Positions 1 through 7,225 of a stretch of 16,444 nucleotides of DNA are shown here, one piece after another. Location of the stretch: contig JAEUSA010000423.1 in NCBI GenBank assembly GCA_016788945.1, forward strand, positions 1 to 16,444, in the 5' to 3' direction. Under the pieces are notes generated by a model. The model was not told where the DNA came from. It saw only the letters and a program-made list of their open reading frames with translations, and searched no databases. Numbering within the stretch: position 1 is the stretch's first letter; each line of letters begins with the position of its first letter. Source of the DNA: Leptospiraceae bacterium. Its GTDB lineage: Bacteria; Spirochaetota; Leptospiria; Turneriellales; Turneriellaceae. Position numbers and translations under genes: made by a program.

Positions 1-1
1 A

Positions 2-505
2 ACTGCACGCCGCTCTGCCGAATTTACCAATTATTACTATGAAACGATGCGGCGCGTCGTCTTCGCCGCTGATGCGGCGTTTAATTCACTGCCCGACGGT
101 GTTTGCCTCGCTTTTTGGAATGCCCCGCTCAAAGACGAACAGGCATTTGCCAAGGCCATGTCGGCAGTTCAGGAAATTACCGACCACCTCGCATTAATCA
201 ATCAAAAGGGCCGTCATATGCTCCCGGATTTCGCTGGCATTGCGGTTTCGACCGTCTTGCATTATGGCCGCGCGACGGCAGGCTATTTGGGTGCGACCGG
301 AGATCGTCGCTATTCTGTGTACGGTAAGGCAGTCGACGAGGCGTTGGCGCTGCGGTCACGCTTCATGAACGGCGAGATTTTTGGTCACTTTGCCACGCGC
401 GCCTTTAAGGAAAGCTCGAGTCATCAAACCGGGCTTTCTGAGCAAGAATCGAGCCATGAAGGTTTGCTGCTCTATAAACTGAAAGCGTACGACACTGCCG
501 TTTAA
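2..505 (+). CDS. Class III adenylate/guanylate cyclase-like domain protein, C-terminal part (5' end outside window)
   Basis: The frame is open from base 2 of the window, so the gene starts upstream and only its last 167 residues are visible. The stretch around LPDGVCLAFWNAP matches the class III cyclase segment usually written GDAVMAVFGAP and keeps the second metal-binding Asp. Later, GIAVSTVLHYGRATAGYLGA matches the GIGIHTGEVVVGNIG strand-turn-strand, and YSVYGKAVDEALALRS matches YTVIGDTVNLAARL. In that last motif the base-binding Asp is Lys, the catalytic Asn is Asp, and the Arg is not at its usual place. Family assignment rests on the overall motif order. Catalysis is doubtful, and the domain could act as a regulatory pseudo-cyclase. 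The first metal-binding Asp and any sensor domain lie outside the window. Confidence 0.72.
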   Translation, partial: TARRSAEFTNYYYETMRRVVFAADAAFNSLPDGVCLAFWNAPLKDEQAFAKAMSAVQEITDHLALINQKGRHMLPDFAGIAVSTVLHYGRATAGYLGATGDRRYSVYGKAVDEALALRSRFMNGEIFGHFATRAFKESSSHQTGLSEQESSHEGLLLYKLKAYDTAV

Positions 506-529
506 ATCATCTGCTTCCCGCTTGCGGAT

Positions 530-1171
530 TCACCAATATTCGAGATTCTCTTCAAAGAATCTCTGATTCGCATATTGTATCGGCAATTCTTCGCCGCGCC
601 TGCTTTCTTTAGCAGCGTGTTTGGCGCGAAATTCGGCATGTGTCGCAACCTCGTGCCTAATCAGCTCGTTCGCACAGAAATCCTTCGCTTGTTCGGGCAA
701 CCATTCGAGGTGCCACTTGCCTTTATGGCTCGTGAGTTTGGGGGCAAATCGACGGTAACGGTTGAGTACCTTGTCGGCGGGTTTTTTGGTCAACGGCATG
801 CGCAGCGCCGTCGGCCACGGATAGATGACAATCAGCGCCGCTTCGCCCAACGCGATATATTCGGCGAGCGGTATTCTTCCGCTGCGGAATTCGCTCGAAA
901 GCGGCCTGCGCAGCCAGATATGCGTGATGCCCTTGCAGTCATCGGCGGGCAGCGCAGCGAGTGTGGCCGAGATATCTGTCTCTTCGAGCGGAAAAAACAG
1001 GTCTTTCGGAATGTTATCGGTGAGATAGATCGGCAGGCGCTCGCCGCTGTGAATGGGGGGCAGCAGTGCGACGCGGTCAAAAATTTTGTCGGCCGTGGCT
1101 AAGTGCGATCTTCCGCTGGTGGCACCTGCCTTCTGCCAGCGCGCCTGTCGTTCTTTCGGCATGGGCAGCAT
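530..1171 (-). CDS. Hypothetical protein, 213 aa, with a degenerate zincin-like HEVATH segment
   Basis: I do not recognise this protein. It is soluble in appearance, with no signal peptide or membrane segment, and is rich in charged and aromatic residues. Near the C-terminus the stretch NELIRHEVATHAEF looks like the LIRHExxHH segment of some small metallopeptidase-like proteins. The spacing is HExxxH rather than HExxH, so zinc binding cannot be claimed. The start is uncertain: ATG at 1171 and a second ATG at 1162 are both possible, and neither has a good ribosome binding site. The gene converges with the upstream cyclase fragment, leaving 24 bases between the stops, and diverges from the next gene. 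Function is unknown; the long open frame and plausible protein composition are the only support. Confidence 0.6.
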   Translation of the reverse strand: MLPMPKERQARWQKAGATSGRSHLATADKIFDRVALLPPIHSGERLPIYLTDNIPKDLFFPLEETDISATLAALPADDCKGITHIWLRRPLSSEFRSGRIPLAEYIALGEAALIVIYPWPTALRMPLTKKPADKVLNRYRRFAPKLTSHKGKWHLEWLPEQAKDFCANELIRHEVATHAEFRAKHAAKESRRGEELPIQYANQRFFEENLEYW

Positions 1172-1284
1172 TTCCGGCGATCGTGTTGCGCGGTCGAGCG
1201 CGAACGCAGGTGTTTCTCACTTGCACGAGCGTGAAGCCCTCCGGTACCGGTCTGCCTCCATGAGATTTTTTCCTCTGCGTCGGC

Positions 1285-2022
1285 ATGCCCGGCTGCGCTC
1301 GTATGCGTAGCGAAAATTGTTCCACCCTCTGCCGATCAGACTACTCAGCGATTCTTCTCCGGGCTCTACGCCTGCCACTGTTTTGCTTATGCATCTTTAC
1401 ACAGAGTGTTTATGCCGATGCGGCTGCCGAAACCGATAGCAAGCTTGCGGCAGCCAAAGAACACTTTGCGCGCGAAAAACAGGCGGATACCTACTGGTAC
1501 TACGGCTGGCTCGGTTTTTCATCGGCGATTCTCACCACCTCGACCACGCTGTATTTCACCGCCGAACCCGGTTCACGCGTGCAGAAAGTGCAGCCGGTTT
1601 CGATGGCGGTGTCGGGTATCGGTGTTGTGACGTTAATACTGTTTAAACCCAAGTCGTTCGCCGCGCAAGCCGAACTTTCGGCTATGCCTGAAGGTACACC
1701 CGAAGAAAAACGCGCGAAACTCAAAAAAAGCGATGAATGGCTTGAGGTGAGCGCGAACCGCCAGCGTTTCACCACGGGTTGGTTTGCACAGGCGGGCACC
1801 ATCACGTTATTGGGCACGGCGGCGTTGATCGACGCCATCTGGATCAATGGTCCATGGTGGGGGCTGTTGCGTTTCGTGACGAGCCTCACGATAGCCGAAC
1901 TCAAAATCTTCACGCAGCCCACGTATTCACGCGATCTGTACGACAGCCGGCGTAAGGCCAAAACGCTGAGCTGGCAGTTGCGCATGCTGCCCGGTGAAAT
2001 TGCGCTGGTGACCTACTTCTAA
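1285..2022 (+). CDS. Hypothetical membrane protein with N-terminal signal sequence or anchor, 245 aa
   Basis: I do not recognise a family. A hydrophobic segment at about residues 23-44 (LLRALRLPLFCLCIFTQSVYADA) ends in VYA-DA, a plausible signal peptidase I site. After a charged stretch come two hydrophobic segments at about residues 72-92 and 104-122. A further pair lies near residues 165-205, the second rich in Trp and Ile. The protein is therefore probably in or at the inner membrane. The true start is uncertain: ATG at 1285 leaves a long polar lead before the hydrophobic core, and ATG at 1303 would give a more ordinary signal peptide. Neither has a clear ribosome binding site. It lies just upstream of the V-ATPase operon on the same strand, but the 125-base gap argues against simple co-translation. 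Confidence 0.62.
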   Translation: MPGCARMRSENCSTLCRSDYSAILLRALRLPLFCLCIFTQSVYADAAAETDSKLAAAKEHFAREKQADTYWYYGWLGFSSAILTTSTTLYFTAEPGSRVQKVQPVSMAVSGIGVVTLILFKPKSFAAQAELSAMPEGTPEEKRAKLKKSDEWLEVSANRQRFTTGWFAQAGTITLLGTAALIDAIWINGPWWGLLRFVTSLTIAELKIFTQPTYSRDLYDSRRKAKTLSWQLRMLPGEIALVTYF

Positions 2023-2053
2023 TATCCGCGCCTTTCGAGCAAAGGAGACTCAT

Positions 2054-2094
2054 TATCGGTTGAACCTATCGGGGGCGCGCGCAACCTATCGGGG
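2054..2094 (+). promoter_or_regulatory. Direct repeats AACCTATCGGGG upstream of the V-ATPase operon
   Basis: The 12-base motif AACCTATCGGGG occurs at 2063-2074 and again at 2083-2094, exactly 20 bases apart, close to two helical turns. Its core TATCGG occurs a third time at 2054-2059. The array lies in the gap between the membrane protein gene and the E subunit start at 2148, where an operon promoter or operator would be expected. I could not identify convincing -35 and -10 boxes. A binding site for a dimeric or tandemly bound regulator is an inference. Confidence 0.4.
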
Positions 2095-2147
2095 TTTCGT
2101 GATCGAAAAACACTTGTCCATAACTTCCACTGTTTCGACTGCGCGTT

Positions 2148-2735
2148 ATGGAAAATACTCTCGAACGTATGGTCGATCGTATCTACGAGGAGGGTATCAG
2201 CCGCGCGGAGCAGAAAGCCGCGGCGATTGTGGCCGAAGCCGAGGCGAAGGCAGGCGAAATTGTGGCTCGCGCCAATGCTGATGCGGCGCGCATTGTTGGT
2301 GACGCAGAGCGGCAGGCCAGTGAGAAAAAACGTTCGACCGAAGCAGAGCTCAAAGCTGCTGCCGGGCGGGTCGTATCAGGTCTCAGGCATGAAATCAGCT
2401 CACTGTTGCGTGAGCGTTTGATCGGCGCACCGGTTAAGGCTGCGCTCGCCGATGGAGATTTCATCAAAGACCTCATTCTTGGCATCGTAAAAAATCAGCA
2501 GAATAAAGATCTGACAATCACGGTATCTGAAGCGCAAAAAGATGCATTGCTCGCAAAACTCAAACAGGCGATGCAGGCCGAACTTGCCGGACTCACAATC
2601 ATTGGCGACGGCCGCAAGAGTGGTTTTTCGATCGCCGAAAAAGGCGCGGGCTATGAAATTGAGTTCAGCGATCATGCCATGCTCGAATTTCTCGAGCCGC
2701 ACCTCAAGCAGGCCACAGCGGAACTGATGCGATGA
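2148..2735 (+). CDS. atpE: V-type ATP synthase subunit E
   Basis: Subunit E forms the peripheral stalk that holds the catalytic A/B head against subunit I. The 195-residue length is normal for the family. Residues 1 to about 85 form a long Ala/Glu/Arg-rich coiled coil (VAEAEAKAGEIVARANADAA), followed by a globular C-terminal half containing LLRERLIGAPVKAAL. It is first in a seven-gene operon and overlaps the next gene by four bases. ATG at 2148 is chosen because an in-frame stop lies at 2121-2123 and only CTG codons lie between. No Shine-Dalgarno sequence precedes it, unusual for the first gene of such an operon. No gene for the usual partner, subunit G/H, is present, so E may pair with itself or with a protein encoded elsewhere. 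Confidence 0.93.
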   Translation: MENTLERMVDRIYEEGISRAEQKAAAIVAEAEAKAGEIVARANADAARIVGDAERQASEKKRSTEAELKAAAGRVVSGLRHEISSLLRERLIGAPVKAALADGDFIKDLILGIVKNQQNKDLTITVSEAQKDALLAKLKQAMQAELAGLTIIGDGRKSGFSIAEKGAGYEIEFSDHAMLEFLEPHLKQATAELMR

Positions 2736-3574
2736 ACTTCCATTTTTTGGTCAACGCGCTGCCTGAGGTCGAATCGGCGACTCTCGACGATCTTGCCGAC
2801 ATACGCACGATCATCGAAACAAACCTCACCGCCGAAGCGCGCGAAGCATTTCATTACCTGCTCTACCGCAACGATAACAAAAATCTGCTGAAGCTGTTGC
2901 GCAAACGCGACGGCGTGTTGCCGCGCACTGCAGTACACTTTTATGAGCCGGCAGTGTTCAGTTTCGAAGATATCGAAGATATTCTCATCGATGCTTACGA
3001 AGGAGAGTACGCGCCGCCTGCCTACATGCACCAATTTCTCGATGAAGAAAAACACGCCGGCTTCACCGTACGCGAACGCGAGAATCGCCTCGTAGATCTG
3101 TATTACGAAGAGGGGACACGACACCCGCAAGAGTATATCCGTGAGATGTTTCTCTTCAAGCGCGACCTCAAGAACATTTTGCTGGCGCTCAATGCGCGTG
3201 CGCAGGGGTTCAAGATCACGCGCATCACCGTCGGTGAATATGATCTGCCGGCAGAGCTTGCCGCTGCCACACAAACCGATTTCGGGCTCAGCGGTCAGTA
3301 CGCTTATATTCCCGAACTTGTTGCGCTGCTGAACGCCGGTGACCTTGTGCATTTAGAGAAGCGCCTCGATGAACTGCTGATAGAGCATTTGCGGATGGTT
3401 GTTGCCGGTCGCATATTCTCACTGAACTATGTGCTGCATTATTTTCTGAAGCTGAGCCTGTTTCACCGCTGGCTGCTGCTCAGCCCGCAGAAAGGCGAGA
3501 GGGCGCTCGAAGAGATTATCGAAGACATCGTGACGACGGCTGAACGGGCGGCGATGACCGCGGGGGCAGCATGA
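2732..3574 (+). CDS. DUF2764-type V-ATPase operon protein, 280 aa
   Basis: This protein lies between subunits E and A, where spirochaete, chlamydial and Bacteroidetes V-ATPase operons carry a conserved protein of unknown function (DUF2764). It begins MNFHFLVNALPEVE, is predicted to be almost entirely helical and soluble, and has no recognisable nucleotide-binding motif. Its length is near that family's usual size. It overlaps both neighbours by four bases (ATGA), so it should be made in step with E and A. The operon has no gene for subunit C, the socket joining the central stalk to the K ring. C is also helical and only somewhat longer, so this protein may fill or partly fill that role. Family membership is based on position and N-terminal pattern; the function is inferred. 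Confidence 0.82.
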   Translation: MNFHFLVNALPEVESATLDDLADIRTIIETNLTAEAREAFHYLLYRNDNKNLLKLLRKRDGVLPRTAVHFYEPAVFSFEDIEDILIDAYEGEYAPPAYMHQFLDEEKHAGFTVRERENRLVDLYYEEGTRHPQEYIREMFLFKRDLKNILLALNARAQGFKITRITVGEYDLPAELAAATQTDFGLSGQYAYIPELVALLNAGDLVHLEKRLDELLIEHLRMVVAGRIFSLNYVLHYFLKLSLFHRWLLLSPQKGERALEEIIEDIVTTAERAAMTAGAA

Positions 3575-5334
3575 CCCGCGGGCAGGTCACCGGTGTATTG
3601 AGTAACCTCGTCAGCATCACCGTCGATGGTGCCGTCGGGCAGAATGAGATTTGCTACATCAACCGCAATGAACTCAAACTGATGGCCGAAGTCATTCGCG
3701 TCGCGGGTAATGTCGCCCAGGCACAGGTGTTTGAATCGACGCGCGGCATACGCTGCGGCGATACCGTTGAATTCACCGGGCATATGCTCGAGGTTTCGCT
3801 CGGACCGGGTCTGCTTTCGCGCAAGTATGACGGTCTGCAGAACGATCTCGATAAGCTCACGGGACTTTTTCTCGGTCGCGGTCAGACCGTTGATCCGCTT
3901 GATGCCGCGGCCCTCTACGAATTTACGCCCGGGGTAATCAAGGGTGATAAGGTGGGGACTGGTGACTGGCTGGGTGCGGTAAAAGAAGGATGGATTACGC
4001 ACCGGATTATGGTGCCGTTTGCGCTATCTGGAACCTACAGCATCAGCAGCATTGCCGCACCGGGTAAATACAAAGTCGATGATACGATCGCGACACTCGT
4101 CGACGGCGAAGGTAATGAAATTCCTGTTTCCATGCGGCAGAAATGGCCGGTCAAACGCGCGATTACCGCCTACCGCGAAAAACCACGGCCTTTCAAATTG
4201 CTCGAAACCGGCATACGCGCGGTCGATACATTGAACCCGATGCCCGAAGGTGGCAGCGGCTTTATACCCGGACCATTCGGCTGCGGCAAAACGGTGTTGC
4301 AACACGCGATGAGCAAAAATGCCGACGCCGATCTCATCATCATCACCGCGTGCGGTGAGCGCGCCAATGAAGTGGTCGAGATTTTCAAAGAATTTCCCGA
4401 ACTCGATGACCCGCGCACCGGCCGTAAACTGATGGAGCGCACGACCATTGTGTGCAATACCTCGAATATGCCGGTTGCGGCGCGCGAAGCATCAGTCTAT
4501 ACCGGCATGACGATTGCCGAATATTACCGCGCCATGGGATTAAAAGTTCTGCTGCTTGCCGATTCAACATCGCGCTGGGCGCAGGCATTGCGCGAAATGT
4601 CAAACCGCCTCGAAGAACTTCCGGGTCCCGATGCGTTCCCGATGGATTTGCCCGCGGTTATCTCGGCATTTTATGCGCGCGCCGGTTATGTCGTGCTGAA
4701 TAATGGCAAGACCGGTTCGGTAACCTTTATCGGCACGGTTTCGCCCGCGGGTGGTAACATGAATGAACCCGTTACCGAAAGCACGCGCAAGGCTGCGCGC
4801 TGCTATTATGCCCTGGCGCAGAAACGCGCCGATTCAAAGCGCTACCCGGCGATCGACCCCCTCGATTCGTATTCCAAATATCTCGATTACCCCGAATTTC
4901 GACAGACTTTAGAGAGCGACATGCAGCCGGGCTGGGCAGACCTCGTTGAAGAGATGCGCGATCTTCTGCGGCGCAGCGTCGAGGCCAATGACCAAATATC
5001 GATTCTCGGCGATGACAGCGTACCGATGGAATACCACGTCACGCTGTGGAAAGGCGAACTCATTGACTTTTCGATTCTGCAGCAAGATGCCTTCGATGCG
5101 ATCGACGGCAGTACACCGGTCTCACGCCAGAAGTACATGCTCAATCTCGTCGCGCGTATTTGCCGAACCGATTTTTCGTTCGAACACTTTGAAGAGGTCG
5201 GCACTTATTTCAAGAAGCTCATAAACCTGCTTAAGCAAATGAATTATTCTCCGTTCGGTGAAGCACAGTTCAAACAGTATGAATCTGAATTGATGGCTGC
5301 ACTGCCGCAAGCGGGCAAGGCGGAGAGCAAATGA
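3571..5334 (+). CDS. atpA: V-type ATP synthase subunit A (catalytic)
   Basis: This is the catalytic nucleotide-binding subunit of the V1 head, 587 residues, of normal length. The Walker A loop is GPFGCGKT at about residues 234-241. The catalytic Glu is in CGERANE at about 261-267, and the Walker B strand is KVLLLADSTSRWA at about 325-337. The bulge domain typical of V-type A subunits, absent from F-type beta, occupies roughly residues 110-200 (GDWLGAVKEGWITHRIMVPF is part of it). These features separate it clearly from F-type alpha and beta. It starts inside the end of the DUF2764 gene and ends inside the start of subunit B, each by a four-base ATGA overlap. No key residue appears to be missing. 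Confidence 0.97.
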   Translation: MTRGQVTGVLSNLVSITVDGAVGQNEICYINRNELKLMAEVIRVAGNVAQAQVFESTRGIRCGDTVEFTGHMLEVSLGPGLLSRKYDGLQNDLDKLTGLFLGRGQTVDPLDAAALYEFTPGVIKGDKVGTGDWLGAVKEGWITHRIMVPFALSGTYSISSIAAPGKYKVDDTIATLVDGEGNEIPVSMRQKWPVKRAITAYREKPRPFKLLETGIRAVDTLNPMPEGGSGFIPGPFGCGKTVLQHAMSKNADADLIIITACGERANEVVEIFKEFPELDDPRTGRKLMERTTIVCNTSNMPVAAREASVYTGMTIAEYYRAMGLKVLLLADSTSRWAQALREMSNRLEELPGPDAFPMDLPAVISAFYARAGYVVLNNGKTGSVTFIGTVSPAGGNMNEPVTESTRKAARCYYALAQKRADSKRYPAIDPLDSYSKYLDYPEFRQTLESDMQPGWADLVEEMRDLLRRSVEANDQISILGDDSVPMEYHVTLWKGELIDFSILQQDAFDAIDGSTPVSRQKYMLNLVARICRTDFSFEHFEEVGTYFKKLINLLKQMNYSPFGEAQFKQYESELMAALPQAGKAESK

Positions 5335-6638
5335 AAAAGGTCTATACAGGGCTCACCAAAATTACCAAAGCCACGGTGGCACTCAGGGCCGATGGTGTCG
5401 GCAATGAAGAGATGGCAGTCGTCGACGGCCGTCGCGCGCAGGTCGTTAAACTTGCCGGCGACGAGGTCACGTTGCAGGTGTTTTCAGGTACCGACGGGCT
5501 TTCTACCGGCTCGCGTGTGCATTTTCTCGGCGTACCACCGCAGCTGCACGTTGGCGACGATCTTGCGGGGCGCTATCTCAATGCATATGGCGAGCCGATC
5601 GACAATCTGCCGCCGCTCGCGGGCAGACTCGTGGAAACGGGTGGACCGACGGTGAACCCCGTGCGCCGGCAGCAGCCGTTCGAACTCATTGCCACGGGTA
5701 TCGCCGGTATCGATCTCAACAACACGCTTGTCGGTGGCCAAAAAATTCCCTTTTTCGCCGACCCCGATCAACCATTCAACCAAGTGATGGCAACGGTCGC
5801 TCTACGCGCAGATGCCGACCGTATTGTCCTTGGCGGCATTGGCCTGACGAACGATGACTATCTCTATTACCGTAACGTATTCGAGAACGCGGGGGCATCC
5901 GGCAAGATCACTGCCTTCATCAATACAACGGATAATCCGCCTGTGGAAAGACTGCTGATACCCGACATGTGTCTGGCCGCCGCAGAATATTTCGCGGTCG
6001 AGCGCAGGGAAAAAGTGCTCGTGTTGCTTTCGGATATGACGCTCTACGCCGATGCGCTGTCGATCGTCGCCAACAAGATGGACCAGATACCGTCGAAAGA
6101 TTCGATGCCCGGTTCGCTCTACAGCGATCTGGCGCGCATCTACGAAAAAGCGGCGCAGTTTCCCGACGGCGGGTCGATCACCATTATTGCGGTCACGACA
6201 CTCTCGGACGGGGATATCACGCATGCGATACCCGATAATACGGGTTATATCACTGAGGGACAACTCTTTCTGCGCCGTGACACGACCGTGGGCAAAATCA
6301 TTGTTGATCCGTTTCGTTCTTTATCGCGGTTGAAGCAGATTGTGATCGGGAAAAAAACGCGCGAAGACCACCCGCACGTGATGAATGCGCTGGTAAGGCT
6401 CTATGCCGATGCGGCGAATGCGCGCACCAAACAAGAAAACGGCTTCGACCTGACGCGCTACGACATGCGCGCGCTCGATTTTGCCCGCGCGTATGCTAAA
6501 GAGCTCTTGGCGATCGATGTGAATATTCCGATCGAGCAAATGCTCGATACCGGCTGGCGGCTCATGGCCAAACATTTCGAAAAAGCGGAGCTCGGGATCA
6601 AACAGGCAATTCTCGATAAGTACTGGAAAAGCGCATGA
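5331..6638 (+). CDS. atpB: V-type ATP synthase subunit B (regulatory, non-catalytic)
   Basis: Subunit B alternates with A in the hexameric head and contributes the arginine finger to the catalytic sites. The protein is 435 residues, the usual size. As expected for B, the P-loop position (FADPDQPFNQ, about 142-151) has no Walker A sequence. The LSDM strand and the family motif DNTGYITEGQ (about 302-311) are present. The SLSRLKQ stretch near residue 330 carries the Arg (about 333) expected to be the arginine finger by comparison with the Enterococcus B subunit. The N-terminal beta barrel and GEPID segment are normal. It is coupled to A upstream and D downstream by four-base overlaps. Confidence 0.96.
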   Translation: MKKVYTGLTKITKATVALRADGVGNEEMAVVDGRRAQVVKLAGDEVTLQVFSGTDGLSTGSRVHFLGVPPQLHVGDDLAGRYLNAYGEPIDNLPPLAGRLVETGGPTVNPVRRQQPFELIATGIAGIDLNNTLVGGQKIPFFADPDQPFNQVMATVALRADADRIVLGGIGLTNDDYLYYRNVFENAGASGKITAFINTTDNPPVERLLIPDMCLAAAEYFAVERREKVLVLLSDMTLYADALSIVANKMDQIPSKDSMPGSLYSDLARIYEKAAQFPDGGSITIIAVTTLSDGDITHAIPDNTGYITEGQLFLRRDTTVGKIIVDPFRSLSRLKQIVIGKKTREDHPHVMNALVRLYADAANARTKQENGFDLTRYDMRALDFARAYAKELLAIDVNIPIEQMLDTGWRLMAKHFEKAELGIKQAILDKYWKSA

Positions 6639-7225
6639 AATACCAGTTGAATAAACCCGCCCTGCAGAAACTGCGCCGTGATCTCGCGATTCGCGTGCGC
6701 GCGCTACCGATTCTGAAGGCGAAAGAGACGGCCCTGCGCCTCGAGCTGCGCAAATGCCAAGCGCGCCTTGTGAAACTCAAACATGAATCGGAAGATCTCA
6801 AAAAGCAATGTGAACCGTTCGTCGAACTGTGGAGCGAATATCCGGGGTTGTTGAGCATTTCGGCGATCGACATTCAACACCGCAGCGTCGCGGGGGTCGC
6901 GCTTGCCGAAGCGGCGACCGTCGAATTCAAAGTGATTAAGGCAGGTCTATTCCACCAGCGCGCTTGGGTCGTCAAAGGCACCGAACTGTTGCGCCGCATA
7001 GTCCGTTTCAGAATCGAATCTGATATTGAACGCAAAAATGCTCAGCTCTTGCACGAGGCGCGCAAAAAAGCCACACAAAAGGTCAATCTCTACGAAAAGG
7101 TACAGATACCGCAGTATACAAATGCGATCCGCCGCATTCGCAATTTTTTAGACGACAAAGAGAATTTGTCACGCGCGGCGCAGAAAATTGTCAAAGAAAA
7201 AACACGGTTGGCGGCCATTGCATGA
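6635..7225 (+). CDS. atpD: V-type ATP synthase subunit D (central stalk)
   Basis: Subunit D is the rotating central axle inside the A/B head. At 196 residues it has the normal length. It consists of two long helices, about residues 5-70 and 125-190, that would form the antiparallel coiled coil of the family, with a short beta-containing middle. The ending NAIRRIRNFLDDKENLSRA resembles the conserved D-subunit C-terminus (RRVNALE..IP and following). In other V-ATPases D pairs with subunit F, but no F gene is present here. It overlaps subunit B and subunit I by four bases each. Confidence 0.92.
   Translation: MKYQLNKPALQKLRRDLAIRVRALPILKAKETALRLELRKCQARLVKLKHESEDLKKQCEPFVELWSEYPGLLSISAIDIQHRSVAGVALAEAATVEFKVIKAGLFHQRAWVVKGTELLRRIVRFRIESDIERKNAQLLHEARKKATQKVNLYEKVQIPQYTNAIRRIRNFLDDKENLSRAAQKIVKEKTRLAAIA

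Noticed and set aside
542..563. Perfect 8-base inverted repeat GAGATTCT/AGAATCTC between converging genes
   Set aside because: It lies inside the last codons of the minus-strand gene, and no T tract follows on either strand, so a terminator cannot be supported.
1241..1250. Palindrome CCGGTACCGG in the divergent gap before the membrane protein gene
   Set aside because: It is only ten bases and unaccompanied by promoter boxes. The same GGTACC core recurs in coding sequence, so it is probably chance.
2060..2100. Possible promoter TTGAAC with a weak -10 in the repeat region
   Set aside because: No hexamer near TATAAT lies at a 16-18 base spacing, so no promoter is called.
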